Source: Oceanospirillaceae bacterium (GTDB taxonomy: Bacteria; Pseudomonadota; Gammaproteobacteria; Pseudomonadales; Balneatricaceae). Taken from it: a stretch of DNA of 38,331 nucleotides. The stretch covers positions 1-38,331 of the forward strand of contig JABSRB010000049.1 of the NCBI GenBank assembly GCA_013215375.1, written 5' to 3'. The notes under the pieces are model-generated. The model ran no database searches. It was not told the DNA's origin and saw only the letters and a list, made by a program, of their open reading frames with translations. The translations under genes were made by a program, and so were the position numbers. Shown piece by piece: positions 31,314 to 38,331 of this stretch. Position 1 is the first letter of the stretch. Each line of letters starts with the position of its first letter.

Positions 31314-32762
31314 CTATTGATCGATTGGGAATATTGATTCTGCATAAATTGCCAACTCTTCCAATATTTCTCTATGATTATTACTAAGCTCTGGGTCTTG
31401 ATATTTTTTATTTAAAATATCGTAAAAAGGCTGCATAGTTAAGAGCTTACGATTATCCGCTTTTACCAATCGCTCATGGCGATATAGCTCCCAGCGCTCT
31501 AATTCTTCACCATCTAAGCTGTCTGGGTAGTTTCGAGCGCGATAGCGAAACAACATCTCTTCTAATCTAGGGTCTTGGAAAGCCAAATCTAAAGAACCTA
31601 GCTCATCAGGAGGACAATCGCGTATTTGCTCCATGGCTTTTTTATCGGTATCGCCAAAAAAACCACCACTATAAAGCATATGGTCCGGATCACCATCCGA
31701 CTCAAATTGCTCATTAGAGAATATAGCGGCCAACTTAGTACTTAATCCAGAATAATTTCTCAACATTGCCAAATGCGTCCGACAAGTACTACCCTCTATC
31801 TGCAATCGCTGCGCCTCTTCGGAGTTCAACATATTGGCAGGCGCTAAAATAGGACATTTATTAATGTGAACTTGTTTTAAGCTGATTTTAGGATCGCTGT
31901 CACTACGCTGGTCACGCGGCAGATACATCAGGCGAATGATCTCTTCAGCATCAAGCTCAATTAATGGCATGGGATCGTCACGCAAATCCCAGCTAATCAC
32001 TGAATTTTTATTGCTCGGATGCAGAGACAACGGCGCAATGATCGCCGCATTCCCAATACTACTGGGATAGCGCGATGATATATGCAAAACCGGCTTCATA
32101 CTCGCCACATCCAACTGCTTTTGCGCCGCCTGTTTGCTTTTATTCAACAGCACAAAATCATATAACTTGCGTTGCTTAGAGCGCACGATGCGTGCCATTT
32201 CAATTGTTGCATAAACATCGGCCATAGCATCGTGCGCGTTACCATGCTCAATGCCATTGGCCTTAGAGAGATCCTCAAGCCTAAAGCTTGCAGATCCGTC
32301 TTCATAATTAGGCCACTCAATTCCCTCGGGACGTAACGCTCTAGTCAAGCGCAACATATCGATCAAATCCCAGCGAGAACATTGATTTTGCCATTCCCGC
32401 GCATAGGGATCAAAGAAGTTGCGATACAACGCGTAACGGGTAATTTCGTCATCAAAGCGCAAGTTGTTATAACCCACAGTACAAGTACCAGGAACACTCA
32501 TTAACGCATTGATCTGAGCGATAAACTGCGCTTCGCACAGCCCCTCGCGTATCGCTTTTTGCGGGGTTATTCCAGTAATCAAGCAAGCTTCTGGATGCGG
32601 TAGAAAATCATCACTAGGCTTACAATATATTTCTATAGGCTCACCGATAATATTAAGATTTTCATCGGTGCGAATGGCGGCAAACTGATACGGGCGATCC
32701 CGCTTAGGATCAGCGCCTGAGGTTTCATAGTCATGCCAGAGAAATGTGCGCTCAATGTTCAT
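31314..32762 (-). CDS. sbcB: Exodeoxyribonuclease I
   Basis: The enzyme degrades single-stranded DNA from the 3' end and serves in recombination and mismatch repair. The 482-aa protein is close in length to E. coli SbcB (475). It begins with the DEDDh motif TFLWHDYETSGADPKRDRPYQFAAI, has GYNNLRFDDEITRYALYRNFFDPYAREW and HGNAHDAMADVYATIEMAR (catalytic His and Asp), then the family SH3-like part (CPILAPANML) and the C-terminal helical domain (FRYRARNYPDSLDGEELERW). It follows pyrF by 41 bp on the same strand. Confidence 0.96.
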   Translation of the reverse strand: MNIERTFLWHDYETSGADPKRDRPYQFAAIRTDENLNIIGEPIEIYCKPSDDFLPHPEACLITGITPQKAIREGLCEAQFIAQINALMSVPGTCTVGYNNLRFDDEITRYALYRNFFDPYAREWQNQCSRWDLIDMLRLTRALRPEGIEWPNYEDGSASFRLEDLSKANGIEHGNAHDAMADVYATIEMARIVRSKQRKLYDFVLLNKSKQAAQKQLDVASMKPVLHISSRYPSSIGNAAIIAPLSLHPSNKNSVISWDLRDDPMPLIELDAEEIIRLMYLPRDQRSDSDPKISLKQVHINKCPILAPANMLNSEEAQRLQIEGSTCRTHLAMLRNYSGLSTKLAAIFSNEQFESDGDPDHMLYSGGFFGDTDKKAMEQIRDCPPDELGSLDLAFQDPRLEEMLFRYRARNYPDSLDGEELERWELYRHERLVKADNRKLLTMQPFYDILNKKYQDPELSNNHREILEELAIYAESIFPIDQ

Positions 32763-32803
32763 TTATTTATTCACAATCTAGAGTTAGTTGATAAATAGCT
32801 AGG

Positions 32804-33526
32804 TTATGCCTGAGCAATATCATTTTCTATGGCGAGTAAAGCAGCCATAGGAGACGCAGCCTTAGTGATAGGCCTGCCTATGACTAAGTAGCTACTGCCT
32901 AAAGCAAGTGCACTGCCAGGTGTCATGATGCGCTGCTGGTCATCACTACTATCACCTTCAAGTCGAATACCTGGTGTTACCAAAGCAAAATCACTACTGA
33001 CTATTTTTCTTAACATCGCCACTTCTTGTGCAGAGCAGACCACGCCATCTAGGCCACTTTTCTGGGTAAGTTCAGCCAACCTACGCACATGTTCCTGAGG
33101 GTCTACATCTAAGCCAATTTCTACCAAATCACTGCGCTGCATACTGGTTAAAACGGTCACTGCTATCAATAAAGTGCGGTTATCGACCACTTTAGCCAGT
33201 TCGTTAGCTGCACACTCCATCATTTTTCGACCGCCACTGGCGTGTACATTGACCATCCACACGCCCTGTTCAGCAGCTGCGCGCACCGCTTTTGCAACAG
33301 TGTTGGGAATATCATGAAACTTTAAATCGAGGAAAACATCAAAACCTTTAGCACTGAGGGATTCAATGATAGCGGGACCGCTACGCGTGAAGAGTTCTTT
33401 ACCGACTTTCACACGGCACTTACTTGGATCTAATTGATTAGCCATCTTCATCGCCTGCTCAATGCTTGGATAATCTAAAGCGACAATGATTGGTTTTTGT
33501 TTCGTTGAAGAAGCTTGGCTGTGCAT
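32804..33526 (-). CDS. pyrF: Orotidine 5'-phosphate decarboxylase
   Basis: The last enzyme of UMP synthesis. The 240-aa protein has the N-terminal [20 protein letters not shown], the catalytic [43 protein letters not shown] and the phosphate-binding YLVIGRPIT. The lysine and aspartates of the DxKxxD tetrad are present. The start at ATG 33526 is preceded by AAGGGGATTA. In related genomes pyrF follows lapA at the end of the aroA-cmk-rpsA-ihfB run, as here, although a 345-bp gap suggests a promoter of its own. Confidence 0.97.
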   Translation of the reverse strand: MHSQASSTKQKPIIVALDYPSIEQAMKMANQLDPSKCRVKVGKELFTRSGPAIIESLSAKGFDVFLDLKFHDIPNTVAKAVRAAAEQGVWMVNVHASGGRKMMECAANELAKVVDNRTLLIAVTVLTSMQRSDLVEIGLDVDPQEHVRRLAELTQKSGLDGVVCSAQEVAMLRKIVSSDFALVTPGIRLEGDSSDDQQRIMTPGSALALGSSYLVIGRPITKAASPMAALLAIENDIAQA

Positions 33527-33609
33527 TTAATCCCCTTATAATTTTATAAAACAGACAACTTTAATAGATGAATTAAGCGGAGCCTAAAACATCAAGGGTT
33601 AATTCCCCT

Positions 33610-33794
33610 GCCCTTATAAGGGCGTAAACTTGTTAAAACATACCCCGGCTCACGAAGTAAAGGTGAACGAATCGAGACTTAGCCCAAGGTTATCGATGCC
33701 GCTAATTCTACATGATCTATTCAGGGAAGTGGGAATATATGAAGCTGACTGGAGGGATATTTTACAGCTCTATCTAAAGGGATTAAATAGAGCT
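33610..33794. promoter_or_regulatory. Palindromes in the lapA-pyrF gap
   Basis: The 345 bp between lapA and pyrF hold no convincing gene. Two symmetrical sites stand out: the perfect 14-bp palindrome GCCCTTATAAGGGC (33610-33623), 84 bp before the pyrF start, and a hairpin AGCTCTAT...ATAGAGCT (33766-33773 and 33787-33794), which lies 80 bp after lapA and could end its transcript although no good T-run follows on the minus strand. The first could be an operator or part of a leader for pyrF. Confidence 0.4.
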
Positions 33795-33871
33795 ATGTAG
33801 AGAAGGAAGAAAGTTGCTTATGAAGAACGAAGTAACCAGGGCGGCTAACTCAAACTCTCTTTTAAGCCTCT

Positions 33872-34165
33872 TTAAACTGTCTTAGCGCGATAGCTATCGA
33901 GCTCCTTACTGACTGCTTGTACTTTTCTTCTTGAGAGGTTTAATTTGGTTTTAAGGCCCAGTACTGCAAGACTACTTAGCAGCGACCCCAGCAAACCGCC
34001 TAATACAAAAAATGCAATGAGCCATAGTGACAAACTCGCCTCAGGGAGCTGTAGAAAAATCAAATCAATACTGATTTTGGTAGTGTTATGGATTGTGAAC
34101 ATAATGCCCGCCAATCCCACCAAAATACAAACCGTTAAAACTAATAACATTTTCAACCAACGCAC
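33872..34165 (-). CDS. lapA: LapA-family (DUF1049) inner-membrane protein
   Basis: The 97-aa protein has two membrane helices (LLVLTVCILVGLAGIMFTIHN and LSLWLIAFFVLGGLLGSLLSSLAVL) joined by the typical ISIDLIFLQLPEAS segment, and a short charged C-terminal helix. This is the DUF1049/LapA pattern. In E. coli LapA is linked with LapB in control of lipopolysaccharide assembly. No lapB follows here; instead a 345-bp gap leads to pyrF. It starts 29 bp after ihfB and should share its transcript. Confidence 0.85.
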   Translation of the reverse strand: MRWLKMLLVLTVCILVGLAGIMFTIHNTTKISIDLIFLQLPEASLSLWLIAFFVLGGLLGSLLSSLAVLGLKTKLNLSRRKVQAVSKELDSYRAKTV

Positions 34166-34194
34166 AACTCATCTCCCATTAACATTGTATCAAG

Positions 34195-34488
34195 CTACTT
34201 CTTTTCTATGCTCGCATTTACTTGCTCACGCAGCTCTTTTCCCGGTTTAAAATGTGGGACATACTTCTCTGAAAGAGCGACGGACTCTCCCGTTTTAGGA
34301 TTGCGGCCAATTCTTGGCGCTCGATAGTGTAGCGAAAAACTACCAAAACCGCGCACTTCTATACGCCCGCCATTGGAAAGAGATTCAGTCATGTGATCCA
34401 ACATTGTTTTAGCTGCAGACTCAACATCACGCACTGATAGTTCAGGGTGCTTGTCTATTAACAATTCTATCAATTCAGATTTTGTCAT
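34195..34488 (-). CDS. ihfB: Integration host factor, beta subunit
   Basis: The DNA-bending protein works as a heterodimer with IhfA. The 97-aa product begins [20 protein letters not shown] and has [29 protein letters not shown], the beta-arm with the proline that intercalates in DNA, then [12 protein letters not shown]. Gene order rpsA-ihfB-lapA is conserved in gammaproteobacteria. A small hairpin lies directly before its ribosome binding site. Confidence 0.97.
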   Translation of the reverse strand: MTKSELIELLIDKHPELSVRDVESAAKTMLDHMTESLSNGGRIEVRGFGSFSLHYRAPRIGRNPKTGESVALSEKYVPHFKPGKELREQVNASIEKK

Positions 34489-34499
34489 TTATGTTCTCC

Positions 34500-34518
34500 T
34501 AGAGGTCCTGTCCCTCTA
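34500..34518 (-). promoter_or_regulatory. Leader hairpin before ihfB
   Basis: On the minus strand TAGAGG-GACAGGA-CCTCTA forms a 6-bp stem that ends at the ribosome binding site AGGAGAAC of ihfB. It may modulate translation. The 161-bp gap between rpsA and ihfB otherwise shows AT-rich DNA, with a TTTTCTTCACTTTTTT stretch after the rpsA stop but no clear terminator. Confidence 0.35.
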
Positions 34519-34649
34519 CACATTGATTCATAAACCTATTCTAAGGTAAAAACACAAAAATAACTTCAAAAGTGTGGCAAAAAACAGCCAAAAATATGAC
34601 TTATCTAGTTTTTCTTCACTTTTTTACCTTACAGCTTATTAAAATTAGT

Positions 34650-36332
34650 TTATTTTTCTCTTTTATCCAATTGAGCTTTTATCAAATCGCCAATAGTTGT
34701 AGGCGTTAAGTCTTCAGATACTTTATTTTTAACCGAATCTAAAGCCTCGCGCTCACGCTTTTGTTCCATATGTTTAATCGATACTTGAATCTTGCGATTT
34801 TTACTATCAATTTGATAGAGCATTACCTCTAGCTCTTGCCCTTTACGAAGCAGCAAACTTAAATCTTCAACTTTTTCTATCGATGCATCGGAGCGTTTTA
34901 ACTGTGCAGTAACTCCTTGCGCTAAACTAACAACAGCTTGATTTTGCTCTATTTCAGAAACCGTTGCTGTAACTATAGCTCCTTTTCTATGCATTGCAGT
35001 GTACTTGCTGAAATCATCACCATTTAATTGCTTGATACTCAAGGCAATGCGCTCTTTTTCTATATCGACAGAGAGCAATATCGTCTCAACTTCGTCACCT
35101 TTGCTATAAGCTTTGACCGCTTCATTGCCCGCTTTATCCCAGGAAATATCAGACAAATGCACCAAACCATCAATACCCTCACCAACACTTACGAATAGGC
35201 CAAAATCAGTGATTGAACGTATTTTTCCACTAATTTTATCTCCCGCTTTATATTTACCTGAAAACACCTGCCACGGATTTTGATTGCACTGCTTCATACC
35301 CAGAGAGATACGGCGGTTATTAGCATCAATATCTAACACCATTACCTGTATTTCCTCTCCTAGAGAGACAACTTTAGAGGGATGTATATTACGATTGGTC
35401 CAGTCCATTTCTGAGACGTGCACTAAGCCTTCAACTCCTTCAACTATTTGCGCAAAGCAGCCGTAATCAGTTAGGTTAGTGACAGTCGCTGTGGTTTGCT
35501 CTCCCACTTTGAGCTTTTGTGTTTGAGTTGACCATGGATCGGGAGTGAGTTGTTTTAATCCCAGAGAAACTCTGGATTTTTCACGGTCAAATTTTAATAT
35601 CTTAACTTCAATTTCATCGCCTAAAGACAGAACCACTGTGGGATGTTTAACCCGCTTCCAAGCTATATCCGTAATATGCAATAACCCGTCTAACCCACCC
35701 AAATCGACAAAAGCGCCGTAATCTGTGATATTTTTAACGATGCCTTTAACCACTTGACCTTGATCGAGGGTGCCTAACAACTTTTCTCTAACCACAGAAT
35801 TTTGCTCTTCGAGCACTGCGCGACGAGAGAGAACAACGTTGTTCTTCTTAATATCTAATTTGACTAGTTTAAATTCGAGAGGACAGCCCTCTAAGTGTGA
35901 GGTATCTCGTAGTGGATGCATATCGAGGAGAGAGCCAGGTAAGAAACCTTGCAGTGAACCGACGTTAACGGTAAAGCCACCTCTGACTTTACCCACAATA
36001 ACACCTTCGACAATGTCGCCTTTTTCAAAAGCCGTTTCCAGAACTAACCAAGCCTCAGCACGTTTAGCTTTTTCTCTGGATAGCTGCGTCGCGCCAAAGC
36101 CATCTTCAACCGCCTCGAGGGCAACTTTGACCTGATCGCCAATTTTTACGCTAAGTTCACCGGCGCCATCGATAAATTGATTTCGCGGTATAACGCCTTC
36201 GGATTTTAAATTAGCGTTAACAATTATATAATCGGCTTCAATTGCAATAACAGTAGCTGTCACTATTGCGCCTGGAGTCATATTGAGATCTTGTAAGCTT
36301 TCAGCAAAAAGATCGGCGAAGTTTTCACTCAT
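34650..36332 (-). CDS. rpsA: 30S ribosomal protein S1
   Basis: S1 helps mRNA bind the 30S subunit. From ATG 36332 (MSENFADLFAESLQDLNMTP) it has 560 residues (E. coli 557). Six S1 repeats are visible, for example GFTVNVGSLQGFLPGS, YGAFVDLGGLDGLLHITDI, YGCFAQIVEGVEGLVHVSEM and FGLFVSVGEGIDGLVHLSDIS. A TTG two codons upstream is in frame but AAGGA is better spaced for the ATG. It has its own likely promoter in the 141-bp gap after cmk. In E. coli S1 represses its own translation through leader structure; whether that holds here is not shown. Confidence 0.98.
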   Translation of the reverse strand: MSENFADLFAESLQDLNMTPGAIVTATVIAIEADYIIVNANLKSEGVIPRNQFIDGAGELSVKIGDQVKVALEAVEDGFGATQLSREKAKRAEAWLVLETAFEKGDIVEGVIVGKVRGGFTVNVGSLQGFLPGSLLDMHPLRDTSHLEGCPLEFKLVKLDIKKNNVVLSRRAVLEEQNSVVREKLLGTLDQGQVVKGIVKNITDYGAFVDLGGLDGLLHITDIAWKRVKHPTVVLSLGDEIEVKILKFDREKSRVSLGLKQLTPDPWSTQTQKLKVGEQTTATVTNLTDYGCFAQIVEGVEGLVHVSEMDWTNRNIHPSKVVSLGEEIQVMVLDIDANNRRISLGMKQCNQNPWQVFSGKYKAGDKISGKIRSITDFGLFVSVGEGIDGLVHLSDISWDKAGNEAVKAYSKGDEVETILLSVDIEKERIALSIKQLNGDDFSKYTAMHRKGAIVTATVSEIEQNQAVVSLAQGVTAQLKRSDASIEKVEDLSLLLRKGQELEVMLYQIDSKNRKIQVSIKHMEQKREREALDSVKNKVSEDLTPTTIGDLIKAQLDKREK

Positions 36333-36419
36333 ATTCAATCATCCTTGTTGACGTAGAGGTATTAGAATTTCAAATCCCCTAAGAGTTTGTCTTAAAATGA
36401 AGTCACTATTAATAAAATC

Positions 36420-36448
36420 ATTATAAAACTCACTCTGAGTTTCAAGTA
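36420..36448 (-). promoter_or_regulatory. Probable rpsA promoter
   Basis: On the minus strand TACTTG (36443-36448) and a perfect TATAAT (36420-36425) are 17 bp apart, about 90 bp before the rpsA start. A small dyad AAACTC/GAGTTT lies between them. The -35 match is weak, the -10 match perfect. Confidence 0.5.
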
Positions 36449-36473
36449 AAGGGGGAAATAGTCTTTTTATCCC

Positions 36474-37175
36474 TTAACGCAATCCCTTGTGACGCGCCTC
36501 TTCTAAAACTATTTCAAGCACTTGATCAATAGATAAACTCGTTGAATCCAGTACTAGTGCATCCTCAGCAGGCTTTAATGGTGCTACAGCTCGCTGCATA
36601 TCTCTTTGGTCTCGTTGTTGCAAATCTGCTAATATTACCTCAAGGCTAGCATCCAGCCCCTTATTTATCAACTGCTTATATCTACGTTCGGCACGCTCAT
36701 CGACACTTGCATCCAAATATACTTTTAACTGCGCCTCTGGAAATACCACAGTGCCCATATCTCGCCCATCCGCAATTAAACCCGGCAGATGAGAAAACTC
36801 TCTCTGACGATCCAATAACGCACTTCGCACCCCAGGAATTGCTGCAATAATAGAGGCAATGGTACCTGTCTCTTCAAGCCTGAGCTCTTTAGTGACAGAC
36901 TCTCCCTCTAGAATTACCTGCAGCTCATCTTCTCCCTCTTGGACGATAAATTGAACATCCAAGTGTGCCGCGAGTACTTGCAAAGCGTCTTCATCATCAA
37001 CCGCTACACCGTGATGCTTAGCCGCTAATGCCGTCAGACGATATAGAGCACCACTATCTAACAGGTTCCACTCTAATTTCGCCGCTAAAAGTTTGCAAAT
37101 CGTTCCCTTACCTGAACCGCTGGGTCCGTCTACTGTGATAACTGGGCTAACTAATTCGCTTTTATGCTGAGACAT
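36474..37175 (-). CDS. cmk: Cytidylate kinase
   Basis: The enzyme phosphorylates CMP and dCMP. The 233-aa protein has the P-loop [35 protein letters not shown], the nucleotide-binding [37 protein letters not shown] and [19 protein letters not shown]. Start ATG 37175 is preceded by the very strong ribosome binding site AGGAGG six bases upstream, lying inside the end of aroA, with which it overlaps by 14 bp. The order aroA-cmk-rpsA is conserved in gammaproteobacteria. Confidence 0.97.
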   Translation of the reverse strand: MSQHKSELVSPVITVDGPSGSGKGTICKLLAAKLEWNLLDSGALYRLTALAAKHHGVAVDDEDALQVLAAHLDVQFIVQEGEDELQVILEGESVTKELRLEETGTIASIIAAIPGVRSALLDRQREFSHLPGLIADGRDMGTVVFPEAQLKVYLDASVDERAERRYKQLINKGLDASLEVILADLQQRDQRDMQRAVAPLKPAEDALVLDSTSLSIDQVLEIVLEEARHKGLR

Positions 37176-38331
37176 TCGTCTCCTCCTTTCTTATTCTAAG
37201 ACCAGCTCGCGCTGAGTTTTCTACAAAATCTGGAAAAGATGTCATCACACCGGTGCAATTGTCGATACTCACTGTTGCACTTGCATTGACGCCCGCTATA
37301 GCAAATGCCATCGCAGTACGATGATCCCCTTTGCTATCGACATCGCCGCCGCGAATATGATCCCCGTGAATGACCACACCTTCATTATTTTCTTCTATTT
37401 TAATGCCTAACAGACGCAATCCATCAACCATCACCGAAATTCGATCGCTTTCTTTATGCCTAAGCTCTTGTAAACCATTTATTGTTGTCGAACCTTCTGC
37501 ACAACATGCAGCCACAAAAATCACCGGAAACTCATCGATCGCAGTCGATATATATTCTGATGGAATATCAACCGCTTTAAGCAAACTGTGCTGCACATAA
37601 ATATCAGCCACCGCCTCCCCTTGAACGACACGCTCATTTTCTAAAGATATCGAAGCTCCCATCAGTTTAAGTATATGTATCAGGCCAATTCTTGAGGGAT
37701 TTACACCTATATTTTTCAGCCTGAGTTTGGCATTCGGACAGAGCAACGTCGCTACAATATAATAAGCAGCGGAGGAGAAATCCCCAGGAATACTTAGCTC
37801 AAACGCCTTTAAATTATTTACAGGCTCAATCCTAATGTTATTTTCACCAATATCTAATACGACACCAGCGCCGCGTAATAATACCTCTGTATGGTCGCGT
37901 GTCTGAGCGGGCTGTCTAATATCTGTGATACCTTTTGCATATAATGCTGCGAATAGTATCGCCGATTTTACCTGAGCACTGGCCATTGGCAACTCATAGC
38001 TTATCGCTTGCAAAGTTTTATTACCTTGAATATAAATGGGCGCACAGCCATTGGTGGTGGTTATATTTGCACCCATCTCTCTTAGCGGCTCTGCAACACG
38101 CTCCATAGGCCTAGCGTTTAATGAAGCATCTCCGCTTAACAGAGTATCAAAACTCTGCGCTGCTAACAGGCCGGTCAACAAACGCATAGAAGTCGCTGAG
38201 TTTCCTAAATCAAGCGCCTTCGATGGTGGGCACAAACCATGCTTGCCCACCCCAAAAACTTTAATCACTCCCTTGTGCGGCCCCTCGATCACCACACCCA
38301 TATCGCGAAATGCCTGCACCGTGGCCATGCT
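37162..38331 (-). CDS. aroA: 3-phosphoshikimate 1-carboxyvinyltransferase (EPSP synthase), C-terminal part
   Basis: The shikimate-pathway enzyme. The frame is open to the window edge (an S precedes the first methionine seen, and the family usually has about 40-50 more residues), so the start lies outside. Visible are [46 protein letters not shown], the catalytic [24 protein letters not shown] and [12 protein letters not shown]. In many Pseudomonas-like bacteria this domain is fused behind prephenate dehydrogenase; the part seen cannot show whether that is so here. It overlaps cmk by 14 bp. Confidence 0.96.
   Translation of the reverse strand, partial: SMATVQAFRDMGVVIEGPHKGVIKVFGVGKHGLCPPSKALDLGNSATSMRLLTGLLAAQSFDTLLSGDASLNARPMERVAEPLREMGANITTTNGCAPIYIQGNKTLQAISYELPMASAQVKSAILFAALYAKGITDIRQPAQTRDHTEVLLRGAGVVLDIGENNIRIEPVNNLKAFELSIPGDFSSAAYYIVATLLCPNAKLRLKNIGVNPSRIGLIHILKLMGASISLENERVVQGEAVADIYVQHSLLKAVDIPSEYISTAIDEFPVIFVAACCAEGSTTINGLQELRHKESDRISVMVDGLRLLGIKIEENNEGVVIHGDHIRGGDVDSKGDHRTAMAFAIAGVNASATVSIDNCTGVMTSFPDFVENSARAGLRIRKEETNVSA

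Noticed and set aside
1-38331. tRNA, rRNA, CRISPR array, prophage or insertion sequence with transposase
   Set aside because: None could be recognised on either strand; the only mobile-looking DNA is the repeat family and the REP-like hairpin.

Overview
The window reads as a chromosomal segment of a moderately AT-rich gammaproteobacterium. The block at the right end (aroA, cmk, rpsA, ihfB, lapA, pyrF, all on the minus strand) has the order known from Pseudomonas-type and marine gammaproteobacteria, and single proteins (riboflavin synthase, peptide deformylase, dihydroorotase, EamA) resemble their Escherichia coli counterparts. I infer a marine gammaproteobacterium but cannot name a genus. No phage, CRISPR array, rRNA or tRNA gene is visible.

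Layout. 1-4.5 kb: a cut-off GlxA-type regulator, an EamA exporter and a DUF1272 protein in one minus-strand run, behind a large SF1 helicase. 4.6-6.1 kb: a palindrome-rich leader, then an ECF-like sigma factor overlapping a one-helix membrane protein that is probably its regulator. 6.1-10.3 kb: a minus-strand series of two exporters (LysE, EamA), three GNAT acetyltransferases, a dual-specificity-type phosphatase and a DUF2799 lipoprotein, several overlapping by 4 bp. 10.5-14.8 kb: alanine dehydrogenase facing a TetR / ABC1 kinase / two membrane protein unit. 15.1-18.5 kb: riboflavin synthase, DUF1801, GNAT, an orphan 95-aa gene and a peptide deformylase. 18.5-21.4 kb: a chemoreceptor preceded by a secreted protein made of two similar halves. 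21.9-25.7 kb: META lipoprotein, 2-oxoadipate dioxygenase/decarboxylase (HglS) divergent from a LysR regulator, a bacterial acyl-CoA-binding protein and a VOC protein. 25.8-33.5 kb: pyrC, a periplasmic M16 protease, PhnA/YjdM, a secreted orphan, exonuclease I and pyrF. 33.9-38.3 kb: lapA, ihfB, rpsA, cmk and the 3' part of aroA.

The least ordinary signal is a small family of dispersed palindromic repeats between 15.3 and 21.8 kb. Two full-length copies of about 160 bp (15322-15482 minus, 21644-21807 plus) are alike along both arms, each arm being roughly the reverse complement of the other, with GCCCGRATATT-type ends. A 58-bp copy (17292-17349) keeps only the outer arms, and a possible relict lies just before the deformylase gene. 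They look like non-autonomous snap-back elements or a structured RNA/DNA repeat. Other points of interest are the branched palindrome before the sigma factor gene, the duplicated secreted protein paired with the chemoreceptor, the KxSQ variant ABC1 kinase, and a REP-like hairpin translated into the tail of the M16 protease.

For several genes the true start lies downstream of the longest reading frame (ald, tetR, riboflavin synthase, def, META protein, rpsA, membrane partner of the sigma factor). The starts given here rest on ribosome binding sites and family N-termini.
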